In this document: piece by piece, positions 49,920 through 59,266 of the stretch
Numbering within the stretch: the stretch's first letter is position 1
How the letters are laid out: each line of letters opens with the position of its first letter
Origin: Gammaproteobacteria bacterium
GTDB lineage: Bacteria; Pseudomonadota; Gammaproteobacteria; Steroidobacterales; Rariloculaceae
Assembly (NCBI GenBank): GCA_022826245.1
Contig: JAJDVG010000040.1
Location: 124,001 to 188,000 of the forward strand
Direction: 5' to 3'
DNA: 64,000 nucleotides
Position numbers and translations under genes: made by a program
The notes under the pieces: model-generated
The model's input: the letters and a program-made list of their open reading frames with translations, nothing else
Databases searched by the model: none
What the model was told of the DNA's origin: nothing

Positions 49920-50954
49920 CTACGGCCGGATGATGCCGAGATCGATCATCGCCTGGCGGGCGTCGCCGTAGAGCTGCTCGAGTTGAGCGCCCCAGACCTC
50001 ACGCCCGGCGATCGCCGATCGGCTCAGGCCCGCGCCGTCGAGATACGCGAGATAGCTCGGGTGGTTCATGCCCGCCAGCAGGCCGCTCTCGAGAATCTCG
50101 ATCTCGTGTTCGGCCGTGCCGCGCAGCACGACATAGCCGCGTACGGTCGAGAACGTGACGTCGTAACCGAGCTCGACGGTCGTCGGAGTATCGGGAAGCG
50201 CCTCGATCCGCTCTTCGGCCATGACCGCGAGCGCGCGAAACTCGCCGCGCTCGATCTGCTGCAGCGCCTCGGTCAGGTTGAGCCCCGCCGCATCGATGCT
50301 GCCGCCCATCAGGTTCGTGACGATCTCGCCGCCGCCGGCGAACGGCACGACACTGAGTTCGGTCCCCGCGATCTGCGCGAACACGGCGCCCGCGACGTGG
50401 TCGATGCTGCCGACCTGTGTCGAGCCCCACTTGATCGGCCGCTCGAGCCCCAGCGCGACGAGGTCCTCGATATCGCCGACCGCGCTGTCGCTGCGCACGG
50501 TGACCACGAGCGGATCGTCGGTCGCGCGCGCCACGGGTACGAGATCCTCGATCGTGAGCGGGCCCTGGCCGCGCGCGATGGCGAACAGGTGCGTCGGCGT
50601 GATGGCGAGCACCGTATGGCCGTCGCGCGGCCGGCCTGCGGCGTAACTCATCGCGACGATGCCGCCGCCGCCCGTCCTCGGGATCACGGCCACGTCCGTG
50701 CCGAGCGCCTCGCGCGCGCCGGTGAGGATCGTGCGCGCCGTCGTGTCGGTGCCGCCGCCGGGCGAAGCATGGGTGACGATGTCGATCGGCCCGGACGGAA
50801 ACTCTTCCTGCGCGTGGACCGCGCCGACGCCGGCGGCTGCGCAGGCGAGCAGCAGCCCGAAGGCCCCGACGAGTCGTTGGCGGGCGGGCGTGCGGCCGCA
50901 CTCCCGGTCGACCCCAGGCGCAAGGCGAGCCGTACTACCGGTCGCCTGAAACAC
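49920..50954 (-). CDS. tctC: Tripartite tricarboxylate transporter substrate-binding protein TctC
   Basis: The mature region begins near QEEFPSGPIDIVTHASPGGG, the standard TctC N-terminus, and contains GTDVAVIPRTGGGGIVAMSY, HVAGAVFAQIAGTELSVVPF and PDTPTTVELGYDVTFSTVRG. A signal peptide (RLVGAFGLLLACAAAGVGAV) directs it to the periplasm. The only in-frame start near the signal is GTG at 50952-50954, which lies inside a family A repeat and leaves an unusually long n-region of about 34 residues. The reading frame stays open up to 51152. It is the first gene of the minus-strand catabolic run. Confidence 0.82.
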   Translation of the reverse strand: MFQATGSTARLAPGVDRECGRTPARQRLVGAFGLLLACAAAGVGAVHAQEEFPSGPIDIVTHASPGGGTDTTARTILTGAREALGTDVAVIPRTGGGGIVAMSYAAGRPRDGHTVLAITPTHLFAIARGQGPLTIEDLVPVARATDDPLVVTVRSDSAVGDIEDLVALGLERPIKWGSTQVGSIDHVAGAVFAQIAGTELSVVPFAGGGEIVTNLMGGSIDAAGLNLTEALQQIERGEFRALAVMAEERIEALPDTPTTVELGYDVTFSTVRGYVVLRGTAEHEIEILESGLLAGMNHPSYLAYLDGAGLSRSAIAGREVWGAQLEQLYGDARQAMIDLGIIRP

Positions 50955-51048
50955 ACGCCCGCAGGGATGCGGGGGTGCAGCGTGCAAGGATGTATTCACA
51001 ACGTGTCTCAAGCGACCTGTAATGCGACTCCCCGCAACTTCGGGAGTG
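50925..51048 (-). repeat. Family A hairpin repeat, degenerate copy 5
   Basis: On the minus strand GCGGGGAGTCGCATTACAGG leads into TCGCTTGAGAC, and the other arm lies at 50929-50951 (GTACTACCGGTCGCCTGAAAC). The arms match each other less well than in the other copies, and the interior hairpin (CCCGCAGGGATGCGGG) differs. It overlaps the predicted tctC start codon and lies between the divergent tctC and dctP genes. Confidence 0.65.
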
Positions 51049-51208
51049 TCCTGTGCCGTAAATAACGTCGATTCGGCGCAGCCTGTCAAGGCAAGGGGGC
51101 GAATCCGGCGACGCGGCTCGCGAACGGGACCATCGCCCGCCGAGACAGACACGGCCCGCGTCTGGTATTTTCCACGGCAGCGGCGCCGTGCCGCGGGGGT
51201 TATCCGTC

Positions 51209-52207
51209 ATGAGAATTCGGTCGTATCTTGTCGCGTCCCTGGGCGTAGCGCTGCTATTGGTGAGCGGCGGTCTGGGCGCGCAGACGGTTCTGAGAGCGTC
51301 GCACCAGTGGCCGGGCGGCATCGCCGATCTGCGCGACGAGTTCATCCAGATGATCGCCCGCGACATCGCTGAGGCCGACGTCGGGCTCGAGATCCGCGTC
51401 TATCCGGGCGAGGCGCTCTACAAGGCGCGCGACCAGTGGCCGGCGATGGTGCGCGGCCGCCTCGACATCACCGTGCTGCCGCTCGACTACATGAGCGGCC
51501 GGCATCCGCAGTTCAGTGCGACGCTCATGCCGGGACTCGTAAAGGACCACGATCACGCCCGGCGACTCAACGACTCGCCGTTCATGGCCGAGATCAAGCG
51601 GATCATGGACGAAGTCGGCGTGATCGTGCTCGCCGACGCCTGGGTCTCGGGCGGCTTCGCATCGTCGGAGAACTGCATCCTCGCGCCGGAGGACATCGCG
51701 GGCCAGGTCACGCGCGCGGCGGGACCCGCGTTCGAGCGCATGCTCGCCGGCGCCGGCGCCTCTATCGCCTCGATGCCGAGTTCGGAAATCTATACGGCCA
51801 TGCAGACGGGCGTGCTCGACGCGGCGAACACGAGTTCGGCGAGCTTCATGTCGTTCCGGCTCCACGAGCAGGCCGTGTGCTACACGGGTCCCGGAGATTC
51901 GGCCCTCTGGTTCATGTACGAACCGATCCTGATGTCCAAACGAAGCTGGGAACGGCTCGACGCCGCGCAGCAGGCGGCGCTCGGCGCCGCGGCCGAACGG
52001 GCCGAGGCGTACTTCGCCGCGGAGGTGCGCAAGCAGGACCTTGAGGCCGAGGAGATGTTCGAAGCCGAGGGCGTCGAGGTCGTGCACATGTCGCCCGAGC
52101 AGACCGCCGCCTGGCTCGAGATCGCCGAGCGCACCTCCTACAGCTTCTTCGCCGAGGAGGTCGAGGGCGGACAGGCGCTGCTCGACAGCGCGCTCGCCGT
52201 CGACTGA
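51209..52207 (+). CDS. dctP: TRAP transporter substrate-binding protein DctP
   Basis: The 332-residue protein has a signal peptide (RSYLVASLGVALLLVSGGLG) and the DctP-type extracytoplasmic binding fold: TVLRASHQWPGGIADLRDEF, EIRVYPGEALYKARDQWPAM, RGRLDITVLPLDYMSG, MPSSEIYTAMQTGVLDAANT and SKRSWERLDAAQQAALG. The conserved ligand-binding Arg common in DctP proteins is probably in GQVTRAAGPAF. With the two permease genes that follow it makes a complete TRAP system. The ligand is probably a carboxylate but not identifiable. Confidence 0.9.
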   Translation: MRIRSYLVASLGVALLLVSGGLGAQTVLRASHQWPGGIADLRDEFIQMIARDIAEADVGLEIRVYPGEALYKARDQWPAMVRGRLDITVLPLDYMSGRHPQFSATLMPGLVKDHDHARRLNDSPFMAEIKRIMDEVGVIVLADAWVSGGFASSENCILAPEDIAGQVTRAAGPAFERMLAGAGASIASMPSSEIYTAMQTGVLDAANTSSASFMSFRLHEQAVCYTGPGDSALWFMYEPILMSKRSWERLDAAQQAALGAAAERAEAYFAAEVRKQDLEAEEMFEAEGVEVVHMSPEQTAAWLEIAERTSYSFFAEEVEGGQALLDSALAVD

Positions 52208-52258
52208 ATGCGCGATCCGCGTCGACCGCGGCCTGCAAGCCGGATCGCCCAATCGTAG

Positions 52259-52783
52259 ATGGAACTCATCGTCCACGCGGTCCGCCGCCTGTCCGGTTTT
52301 TTCGGCATCGTGGCCGCGATCTGTCTCGGCGCCGCATGCATCGCGGTCTGCCACATGGTCTTCGTCCGCTACGTGCTCGGCGCATCGACGATCTGGCAGA
52401 CGGAGTTCGTGCTCTACTCGGTCGTCGCCGCGACGCTGCTCGGCAGCCCCTACGTGCTCGCGATGGGCGGCCACGTCAACGTCGACCTCGTGAGCCATTA
52501 TCTTGGCCCGCGTGCCCGGAAAGTCCTCCGGATCTTTGCGTCGACGCTTGGCATCGTCTTTTGCGTCGTCGTCGCCTCAAGCGGCTGGAACTACTATCAC
52601 GAAGCCTGGACGGAGGGCTGGGTCACCGAATCGGTCTGGGCGCCGCCGCTCTCGGTCATTGTGCTGCCGCTGCCGCTCGGGCTCGGGCTGCTCGTGCTGC
52701 AGTACATCGTCGACATCGCCTGCCTGATCACGGGATACGAACCGTCCGACCTGCCTGACGCGGCGCAGGAGCCGCCGGCATGA
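52259..52783 (+). CDS. dctQ: TRAP transporter small permease DctQ
   Basis: The 174-residue protein has four predicted membrane helices, including GIVAAICLGAACIAVCHMVF and IFASTLGIVFCVVVASSG, and the DctQ block VRYVLGASTIWQTEFVLYSV. It pairs with DctM to form the TRAP membrane unit. Its last codons overlap the dctM start by 4 nt. Confidence 0.88.
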   Translation: MELIVHAVRRLSGFFGIVAAICLGAACIAVCHMVFVRYVLGASTIWQTEFVLYSVVAATLLGSPYVLAMGGHVNVDLVSHYLGPRARKVLRIFASTLGIVFCVVVASSGWNYYHEAWTEGWVTESVWAPPLSVIVLPLPLGLGLLVLQYIVDIACLITGYEPSDLPDAAQEPPA

Positions 52784-54096
52784 GCCCGCTCGAAATCGGC
52801 GCGCTGATCGGTATCGTCACGCTGCTCGTGCTCGCCTCGGGCGTGCCGATCGCGTTCGGGCTGGGTTTCGTGTCGCTCGCCTTCCTGCTGATCTTCGAAG
52901 GCCCGGGCGGGCTCGTCTTCGTCGGCGAACTCCTGTTCTCGTATCTCGCGGACTTCACGCTCGTCGCGATACCCATGTTCATCGTCATGGGCGCCGCGGT
53001 CGCGTCCTCGCCCGCAGGCGCGGATCTCTACACGGTGCTCGAACGCTGGCTCGGCCGCGTGCCCGGCGGGCTCGTCATCTCGAACATCGGCGCCTGCACG
53101 ATCTTCTCGGCGCTGAGCGGGTCGTCGCCGGCGACCTGCGCGGCCATCGGCAAGATGGGCATCCCCGAGATGCGCAAGCGCGGTTATCCGGCCGGGCTCG
53201 CGTCCGGCGCCATCGCTGCCGGCGGCACGCTCGGCATCCTCATTCCGCCGAGCGTGACGATGATCGTCTACGGCATCGCCACGGGCACGTCGATCGGGCG
53301 CCTGTTCCTGTCCGGGCTCATCCCCGGCCTCTTGTTGACGGTGCTTTTCATCGCCTGGGCGCTCTACTACTCGTACGGGCGCGGCGGCGAAGGGTCGGCG
53401 CTCGCGGGCCGGCGCTACACCTGGGCGGAGAAGTTCGGCCCCCTGCCGAGGGTGCTGCCGTTCTTCCTGATCGTGGCCGGCATCCTCTACGTGCTCTACG
53501 GCGGCATCGCGACGCCGTCGGAGGCGGCCGGCGTCGGCGCAATGCTCTGCCTCGTGTTCGTGGCGATCGTGTACCGGCAGTGGCAGCCGCAGCGCATCGG
53601 CCTGATCTTTACCTCTAGCATGCGCGAGAGCGTCATGATCATGATGATCATCGCGGCGTCTAGCCTGTTCGGCTACACGCTGTCGTCGCTGTTCGTGACG
53701 CAGTCCGTCGCCGAGAGCATCGCGGCGCTCGAGGTCAACCGCTGGGTGCTCATGGGCATCATCAACGTGTTCCTGCTGGTCGCGGGCTTCTTCCTGCCGC
53801 CGGTCGCGGTGATCCTGATGACGGCCCCGATCCTGCTGCCGATCGTCAACGGCGCGGGCTTCGATCCCTACTGGTTCGCCGTGATCATGACGGTCAACCT
53901 CGAAATCGGCCTGATCACGCCGCCGGTCGGGCTCAACCTCTACGTGATCAATGGCATTGTGCCCGACGTGTCGCTGCAGACCGTGCTGCGCGGTGCGCTG
54001 CCCTTCGTGATCATGATGGTGATCGGCATCGTCCTGCTCAGCATCTTCCCGGGCATCGTGACCTGGCTTCCGGATCTGCTGATGGGGCCGATCTAA
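52780..54096 (+). CDS. dctM: TRAP transporter large permease DctM
   Basis: The 438-residue permease has about 12 helices and DctM signatures: [80 protein letters not shown] and [20 protein letters not shown]. It imports the DctP ligand with sodium. The stop codon overlaps the oadB stop on the other strand by 4 nt, so the two operons end tail to tail. Confidence 0.94.
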   Translation: MSPLEIGALIGIVTLLVLASGVPIAFGLGFVSLAFLLIFEGPGGLVFVGELLFSYLADFTLVAIPMFIVMGAAVASSPAGADLYTVLERWLGRVPGGLVISNIGACTIFSALSGSSPATCAAIGKMGIPEMRKRGYPAGLASGAIAAGGTLGILIPPSVTMIVYGIATGTSIGRLFLSGLIPGLLLTVLFIAWALYYSYGRGGEGSALAGRRYTWAEKFGPLPRVLPFFLIVAGILYVLYGGIATPSEAAGVGAMLCLVFVAIVYRQWQPQRIGLIFTSSMRESVMIMMIIAASSLFGYTLSSLFVTQSVAESIAALEVNRWVLMGIINVFLLVAGFFLPPVAVILMTAPILLPIVNGAGFDPYWFAVIMTVNLEIGLITPPVGLNLYVINGIVPDVSLQTVLRGALPFVIMMVIGIVLLSIFPGIVTWLPDLLMGPI

Positions 54097-55229
54097 CCCC
54101 CGACGAGCGCCAGCAGCACGCCCGCGACGACGGCCGAGCCGATGACGCCGGCGACGTTCGGTCCCATCGCGTGCATGAGCAGGTGGTTCGAGTCGTCGGC
54201 TTCGAGGCCCACGCGGTTGACGACGCGGGCCGCCATCGGAACGGCCGAGACGCCGGCGGCGCCGATCAGCGGGTTGATCCTGCCGCGCGTCGCCCAGCAC
54301 ATGAGCTTGCCCATGAGGACGCCGGCGGCCGTGCCGATCGAGAAGGCCACGGCGCCGAGGGCGAGGATGCCGAGCGTTTCGAGGTTCAGGAACTGCTCGG
54401 AAGCGAGCTTCGAGCCGACGGCGAGTCCGAGCAGGATCGTGACGATGTTCATGAGCTCGTTCTGCGCTGCGCGGTTGAGCCGCTCGACGACGCCGCATTC
54501 CCGGAGCAGGTTGCCGAAGGTCAGCATGCCGATCAGCGGCGCCGCGGTCGGCAGGAAAGCGACAACGACGGCGAGCACGATCAGTGGAAACAGGATGCGT
54601 TCGAGACGCGATACCGGGCGTAGCTGCTGCATCGCGATCCGCCGTTCGCGCTCGGTCGTCAGCGCGCGCATGATCGGCGGCTGGATGATCGGCACGAGCG
54701 CCATGTAGGAGTACGCGGCGACGGCGATGGCGCCGAGCAGATCGGGCGCGAGCTGCGACGCGAGGAAGATGGCCGTCGGGCCGTCGGCGCCGCCGATGAT
54801 GCCGATGGCCGCCGCGTCGGCGAGGCTGAAGTCGAAACCCGGTACGCCGTTCAGCAGCAACGCGCCGAGCAGCGTCAGGAAGATGCCGACCTGGGCTGCG
54901 GCGCCGAGCAGGATGGTCTTCGGGTTCGCGATCAGCGCGCCGAAATCCGTGAGCGCCCCGACGCCGAGGAAGATCAGCAGCGGGAAGGCGCCGGTGTCGA
55001 TGCCGACGGCCGAGACGTAGCCGAGCAGGCCGTCGGGGCCGCCGATGCCGGCGACCGGGATGTTGCTCAGGATCGCGCCGAAACCGATCGGCACGAGCAG
55101 CAGCGGCTCGAAGCGCTTGCGGATGGCGAGGTAGAGCAGCACCACGCCGACGGCGATCATCGCGAGATCGGCGAACGTGAAGTTCGCGATCCCGGTCGTG
55201 GCCCAAAGGGAGCTGAGACCCTCGTCCAT
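54093..55229 (-). CDS. oadB: Na+-translocating decarboxylase beta subunit OadB
   Basis: The 378-residue protein has about 9-11 membrane helices and the OadB blocks [20 protein letters not shown] ([11 protein letters not shown]), [21 protein letters not shown] and [20 protein letters not shown]. It couples decarboxylation of carboxybiotin to Na+ export. Its gene follows oadA by 9 bp on the same strand. Confidence 0.94.
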   Translation of the reverse strand: MDEGLSSLWATTGIANFTFADLAMIAVGVVLLYLAIRKRFEPLLLVPIGFGAILSNIPVAGIGGPDGLLGYVSAVGIDTGAFPLLIFLGVGALTDFGALIANPKTILLGAAAQVGIFLTLLGALLLNGVPGFDFSLADAAAIGIIGGADGPTAIFLASQLAPDLLGAIAVAAYSYMALVPIIQPPIMRALTTERERRIAMQQLRPVSRLERILFPLIVLAVVVAFLPTAAPLIGMLTFGNLLRECGVVERLNRAAQNELMNIVTILLGLAVGSKLASEQFLNLETLGILALGAVAFSIGTAAGVLMGKLMCWATRGRINPLIGAAGVSAVPMAARVVNRVGLEADDSNHLLMHAMGPNVAGVIGSAVVAGVLLALVGG

Positions 55230-55238
55230 CGCGAATCG

Positions 55239-57029
55239 TCAGGCGATGTGCACGAGCGTGTGGCCGAGCTCGACCGAGTCGCCCTCCTGCACGAGGACCG
55301 CCGCAACCGTGCCGTCCTTCGGAGCGCGGACCTCGGTCTCCATCTTCATCGCTTCCACGATGACGAGGATGTCGCCTGTAGCGACCTTCTGGCCGGGTTC
55401 GCAGAGAATCCGGAAGACGCTGCCCGCGAGCGGCGCATCGACGGGATCGCCCTGAGCCGCCGCGCCGCCTGCGGAGGCCGATGCTTGAGGCGCGGACCCC
55501 GCGGCGGGACTGACCTGGGCGATCTCGCCGGCCGGCGAGACGACGACATCGTAGTCGCGTCCATCGACGCTGACCGTATACCGCTCCGGACCGTCGGCGG
55601 ACGGGGCCGTCGCTGCCGGAGCAGGGGCCGCGGGCGCTTCCGCGGGGTCGCCGGGCGCGGGCTCGAATTGGGACGCGTCGCCCCGGTGCTCGAGGAAATG
55701 CAGCCCGACCTCGGGGAAGAGCGCGTACGTGAGCACATCGTCGACGCCCTCGACCGCGATGCCCTGCTCGCGGGCGATGCCGTCGAGTTCCGCGGTCAAC
55801 TGGTCCATCTCCGGTCCGATCAGGTCGGCCGGACGGCAGGTGACGGGCTCGGCGCCGTCGAGCACGCGGGCCTGCAGGTCCTTGTCGACCGCGGCCGGCG
55901 TCGCGCCGTACTCGCCCTTCAGGATGGCCTGCGTCTGCTTGGTGATGTTCTTGTAGCGCTCGCCGAGCAGCACATTGAGCACCGACTGCGTGCCGACGAT
56001 CTGCGAGGTCGGCGTCACGAGCGGGATGTAGCCGAGTTCCTTCCTGACGCGCGGGATCTCGGCGATCACGTCGTCGTAGGCGTGCTGCGCGTTCTGGTCG
56101 CGGAGCTGGTTCTCCATGTTCGTGAGCATGCCGCCGGGCACCTGGGAAACCAGGATCCGCGCATCGACGCCCTTGAGGCTGCCCTCGAACTTCGCGTACT
56201 TCCTGCGCACGCCGCGGAAATACGCGGCGATCTCGCCGAGCAGGGGCAGGTCGAGCCCCGGGTCGCGGTCGGTGCCCTCGAGGATGGCGACGACGGTTTC
56301 CGTCGGCGAGTGACCGTAGGTCATGCTGAGCGGGGAGATCGCCGTGTCGATCATGTCGATTCCCGCTTCGGCCGCCTTGATGTTCGTGGCCGTGCTCATG
56401 CCGGTCGTCGCGTGCGTCTGCATCGCGATCGGCACGCTGCACGCTTCCTTGAGCCGCGAGACGAGTTCCTCGGCGACGTAGGGCTTGAGCAGGCCCGCCA
56501 TGTCCTTGATGCAGACCGACTGGCAGCCGAGGTCCTCGAAGCGCCGGCCCATGTCCACCCACATGTCGATCGTGTGCACGGGGCTGACCGTGTAGGACAT
56601 CGCGCCCTGGGCGTGCTTGCCGACCTTGAGCGTCGCCCTGATCGCGTGTTCGAGGTTGCGGAAGTCGTTGAGCGCGTCGAAGATCCGGAAGATGTCGACC
56701 CCGTTGACCGCCGCGCGCTCGACGAAAGCTTCGACGACATCGTCGGCGTAGTGGCGGTAGCCGAGCAGGTTCTGGCCGCGCAGCAGCATCTGCTGGGGCG
56801 TGTTCGGCATCGCCTCCTTGAGCAGCCGGATGCGCTCCCAGGGGTCTTCGCCGAGATAGCGGATACAGGCGTCGAACGTCGCGCCGCCCCAGCTTTCCGA
56901 CGACCAGAAGCCGACCTGGTCGAGCTTCGGCGCGATCGGCAGCATGTCCTCGATGCGCACGCGCGTGGCGAGCAGCGACTGGTGCGCGTCGCGGAACGCG
57001 AGCTCCGTGATCTTGAGCGGGTTGCTCAT
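55239..57029 (-). CDS. oadA: Oxaloacetate decarboxylase alpha subunit OadA
   Basis: The 596-residue subunit has an N-terminal HMGL-like carboxyltransferase domain (ELAFRDAHQSLLATRVRIED, CIKDMAGLLKP, TNMENQLRDQNAQHAYDDVI), a middle domain (YKNITKQTQAILKGEYGATP), an Ala/Pro-rich linker and a C-terminal biotin domain with Lys562 in VEAMKMETEVRAPKDG. It transfers the carboxyl group of oxaloacetate to biotin; CO2 release drives Na+ pumping by OadB. Together with OadG it forms the sodium pump. The start overlaps the oadG stop (ATGA). Confidence 0.95.
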   Translation of the reverse strand: MSNPLKITELAFRDAHQSLLATRVRIEDMLPIAPKLDQVGFWSSESWGGATFDACIRYLGEDPWERIRLLKEAMPNTPQQMLLRGQNLLGYRHYADDVVEAFVERAAVNGVDIFRIFDALNDFRNLEHAIRATLKVGKHAQGAMSYTVSPVHTIDMWVDMGRRFEDLGCQSVCIKDMAGLLKPYVAEELVSRLKEACSVPIAMQTHATTGMSTATNIKAAEAGIDMIDTAISPLSMTYGHSPTETVVAILEGTDRDPGLDLPLLGEIAAYFRGVRRKYAKFEGSLKGVDARILVSQVPGGMLTNMENQLRDQNAQHAYDDVIAEIPRVRKELGYIPLVTPTSQIVGTQSVLNVLLGERYKNITKQTQAILKGEYGATPAAVDKDLQARVLDGAEPVTCRPADLIGPEMDQLTAELDGIAREQGIAVEGVDDVLTYALFPEVGLHFLEHRGDASQFEPAPGDPAEAPAAPAPAATAPSADGPERYTVSVDGRDYDVVVSPAGEIAQVSPAAGSAPQASASAGGAAAQGDPVDAPLAGSVFRILCEPGQKVATGDILVIVEAMKMETEVRAPKDGTVAAVLVQEGDSVELGHTLVHIA

Positions 57030-57289
57030 CGCGCTCGCCTGCCGCGGTACATCCTGACGGCGGCCGCGATGACGCCCGCGATCTCGCTCTCGACGGGCCG
57101 CTGCCCGGCAATCGCGGGTTTGGCGGCGCCGGTAGCGGCCGCGGGCACGGGATGGGAGCTACCGCCTTCGAAGAGCCTGGTGATCGCGGACATCGCGTGC
57201 ACGACGCCGACGAGAATCGTCAGCAGCGCGAACGCGACGCCGAGCCCGATCAGCGTGACATCGACCCCGGCCTGGAAGAGTTCAGACAT
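57026..57289 (-). CDS. oadG: Oxaloacetate decarboxylase gamma subunit OadG
   Basis: The 87-residue protein has one N-terminal helix (TLIGLGVAFALLTILVGVVH) and a soluble tail with Pro/Ala-rich linker and a C-terminal VESEIAGVIAAAVRMYRGRR, the OadG pattern. It assembles the alpha subunit with OadB. It is the first gene of the oadGAB operon and overlaps oadA by 4 nt. Confidence 0.9.
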   Translation of the reverse strand: MSELFQAGVDVTLIGLGVAFALLTILVGVVHAMSAITRLFEGGSSHPVPAAATGAAKPAIAGQRPVESEIAGVIAAAVRMYRGRRAR

Positions 57290-57383
57290 CCTCTTGCTAC
57301 CAGCGTCTATGCCTGTCCGGGCTCTCCGATGACGAAGGCCCGGCCGAAGGAAGCGGGGCCTTGCGGGTCGTCCTGCGTTTCGC

Positions 57384-58286
57384 TCAGCGGCTCAGGCTTC
57401 GATACACGAGACGCGTGAAGGTCTCGGGATTCATGAAGCCGGCGCCGTAGGAGTCGTTCCACTCCTCGGTCGGGTTGGCGGCGAAGACCGCGTCCTCGCT
57501 CATGCCCTGGTCGATCATCGACCGGATGCGATCGCGCACGGTTCTGAGCACCTCCAGATCGTCGCGCAGATCGTCGGGCGTCGCCAGCGGGCCGTGGCCC
57601 GGGATGATCATCGTGCCCCCGTCGCTGCGGCTCAGCACTTCCTCGGCCGCCGCGATGATGCCGTCGATCGAGCCGTTACTCGATACGTCGACAAACGGGA
57701 AGAGATTGTGGAAGAACGTGTCGCCCATGTGGAAGACGTTGAGGTTCGTGAAGTGCACGAGCGTATCGCCGTCCGTGTGGGCGTTCTCCACGTGAATGAG
57801 GTTGACCGTATTGCCGTTGTAGTGAAACGTCATGCGGCTCGGGTAGGTGATGTTCGGCCAGGCGTCGGGCGGCGACGCGGGAGTTTCCCCGGCGGGCAGT
57901 GCGCGGGCCTGGTCGGTGCTCATGCGCGCCTTGACGTTGTCATGGGCCATGATCGTGGCGCCGCCGCCGCGGAAGTTCTGGTTGCCGCCCGTGTGGTCGC
58001 CGTGCCAATGGGTATTGACGACGAACGCGACGTCACCGCCGCCGGCCGCGTTCACGGCCGCCTGGATTTTCTCGCTGAGCGGCGCGAACTGCGTATCGAC
58101 GATGAACGCGCCATCGTCACCGAGCGAGAGCCCGATGTTGCCGCCCTGACCGACGAGCATGTAAAGCCCGTCCGCCACGTCGACGGTCTGGATCTCGACT
58201 TCGGAAAAATCCTGCTGCGCCCACGCGCCCGTGCTCAATACGAGCGACGACGCCAATCCGAGTATCAATCTTGTTTTCACGTGCAT
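57384..58286 (-). CDS. Exported metallo-beta-lactamase-fold hydrolase
   Basis: The 300-residue protein has a signal peptide (RLILGLASSLVLSTGAWA) and the metallo-beta-lactamase motif HxHxDH in VNTHWHGDHTGGNQNF, with VENAHTDGDTLVHF and IIPGHGPLATPDDL as further metal-site segments. Such periplasmic MBL proteins related to class B3 or quinoprotein-relay lyases are common in Proteobacteria; substrate unknown. ATG 58284-58286 starts the signal, with an in-frame ATG four codons earlier. Confidence 0.82.
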   Translation of the reverse strand: MHVKTRLILGLASSLVLSTGAWAQQDFSEVEIQTVDVADGLYMLVGQGGNIGLSLGDDGAFIVDTQFAPLSEKIQAAVNAAGGGDVAFVVNTHWHGDHTGGNQNFRGGGATIMAHDNVKARMSTDQARALPAGETPASPPDAWPNITYPSRMTFHYNGNTVNLIHVENAHTDGDTLVHFTNLNVFHMGDTFFHNLFPFVDVSSNGSIDGIIAAAEEVLSRSDGGTMIIPGHGPLATPDDLRDDLEVLRTVRDRIRSMIDQGMSEDAVFAANPTEEWNDSYGAGFMNPETFTRLVYRSLSR

Positions 58287-58522
58287 GTCCCCGGCCATTC
58301 GTCGGAACGGCCGATTATAGGTCAGCAGCGCGTTGGGCTGCGAGTAGCCCGGAGGCGTTGGTATGAGCGGTCTCGGGATTCGTGTGCCTCCGGCGGCGAC
58401 GTGCGTCAGGCAGACTCTGCCGCGGCGATTCGGAGCCGGCCGCCGTTGGTCGACTGCGGCTGTCGGATCACGATGTCGATGTCGACGTCGAGCCGGTTCA
58501 GAATTCGGAACAGGCGCTGGTC

Positions 58523-58852
58523 TCATCCCTGCATCAGTGCAACGGCCTTGCTACGCACTTCGGCCAATTCTTCCGCGGAGACAGAGCCCCTGCGTCGCGC
58601 GTGGCGCGCCCGCCAATCGAGGCTCTTCACTTGATCCGCCAACGCAACGCTCTCTCGATTGTCCGCAATAGCGACCTCGAACGGATAGCCCTTGATCCTG
58701 GTGGTCATCGGGCAGCACAGCATTAGCCCGAAGCGGTTATAGCTGGCGGGACTCAGAACCAGCGCAGGACGGTGTCCGGATTGCTCGCGCCCAGCCTGTG
58801 GAGTGAATTGCAACCAGACAACGTCGCCAGCCGCCGGGACATAGCGGGACAT
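58523..58852 (-). CDS. mazF: MazF-type endoribonuclease toxin
   Basis: The 109-residue toxin closely follows E. coli MazF: SRYVPAAGDVVWLQFTPQAG, EQSGHRPALVLSPASYNRFG, LMLCCPMTTRIKGYPFEVAI and VALADQVKSLDWRARHARRR. The catalytic Arg in GHRPA and Thr in PMTTR are present. MazF cleaves single-stranded mRNA at short motifs (ACA in E. coli). ATG 58852 overlaps the mazE stop by one base, giving tight coupling. Confidence 0.95.
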   Translation of the reverse strand: MSRYVPAAGDVVWLQFTPQAGREQSGHRPALVLSPASYNRFGLMLCCPMTTRIKGYPFEVAIADNRESVALADQVKSLDWRARHARRRGSVSAEELAEVRSKAVALMQG

Positions 58853-59094
58853 CAGAGCAGTTCCTTGCCCATCGCATCGCCGAAGTCCACCGAGTCGTGA
58901 AGATTGTCGGCGGTAATCGCCTCAACCAGATCGGCCAGATCGTATTCCGGCCGACGCAGCGGAACGATGACGACATTCCCTCCCTCCTCTCGAACATCGA
59001 CAGGCATATCCAATTGCAGCTCCGCCGCCTCCATGATGGCGGCAGGAATGCGCACGGACGCGCTGTTTCCCCATTTCTTGACCACGGTACGCAT
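58852..59094 (-). CDS. mazE: MazE-type antitoxin
   Basis: The 80-residue protein has an AbrB/SpoVT swapped-hairpin DNA-binding domain (TVVKKWGNSASVRIPAAIME) and an acidic C-terminal tail that would bind MazF (LVEAITADNLHDSVDFGDAM). It is close to E. coli MazE in sequence and length. It is expected to repress its own promoter, and an inverted repeat lies just upstream. Confidence 0.93.
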   Translation of the reverse strand: MRTVVKKWGNSASVRIPAAIMEAAELQLDMPVDVREEGGNVVIVPLRRPEYDLADLVEAITADNLHDSVDFGDAMGKELL

Positions 59095-59115
59095 GGCGAA
59101 TCATCTCGTTGCTAC

Positions 59116-59129
59116 ATTGTCGATACAAT
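59116..59129 (-). promoter_or_regulatory. Candidate mazEF operator
   Basis: ATTGT and ACAAT arms (spacer CGAT) lie 22 bp upstream of the mazE ATG, in the AT-richest stretch of the neighbourhood (GATACAATATACG). A MazE-MazF complex typically binds such an alternating palindrome over the promoter. Confidence 0.4.
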
Positions 59130-59266
59130 ATACGCGGAGAAGTTACGGCGTCAACAGGAACGGGAACGTGTGAGCCGCCAGCTACGGTAACCCTGCGCGG
59201 ACCCGAAGTTGCCGATAAACTTGCGTGACACGCAGCAACCGGACGAACGCCGGAAGGAATCGATCC

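Noticed and set aside
52597..57111. 1504-codon minus-strand open frame spanning the TRAP and Oad genes
   Set aside because: It crosses genes with clear family matches on both strands and has a repetitive Arg/His/Asp composition typical of shadow frames.
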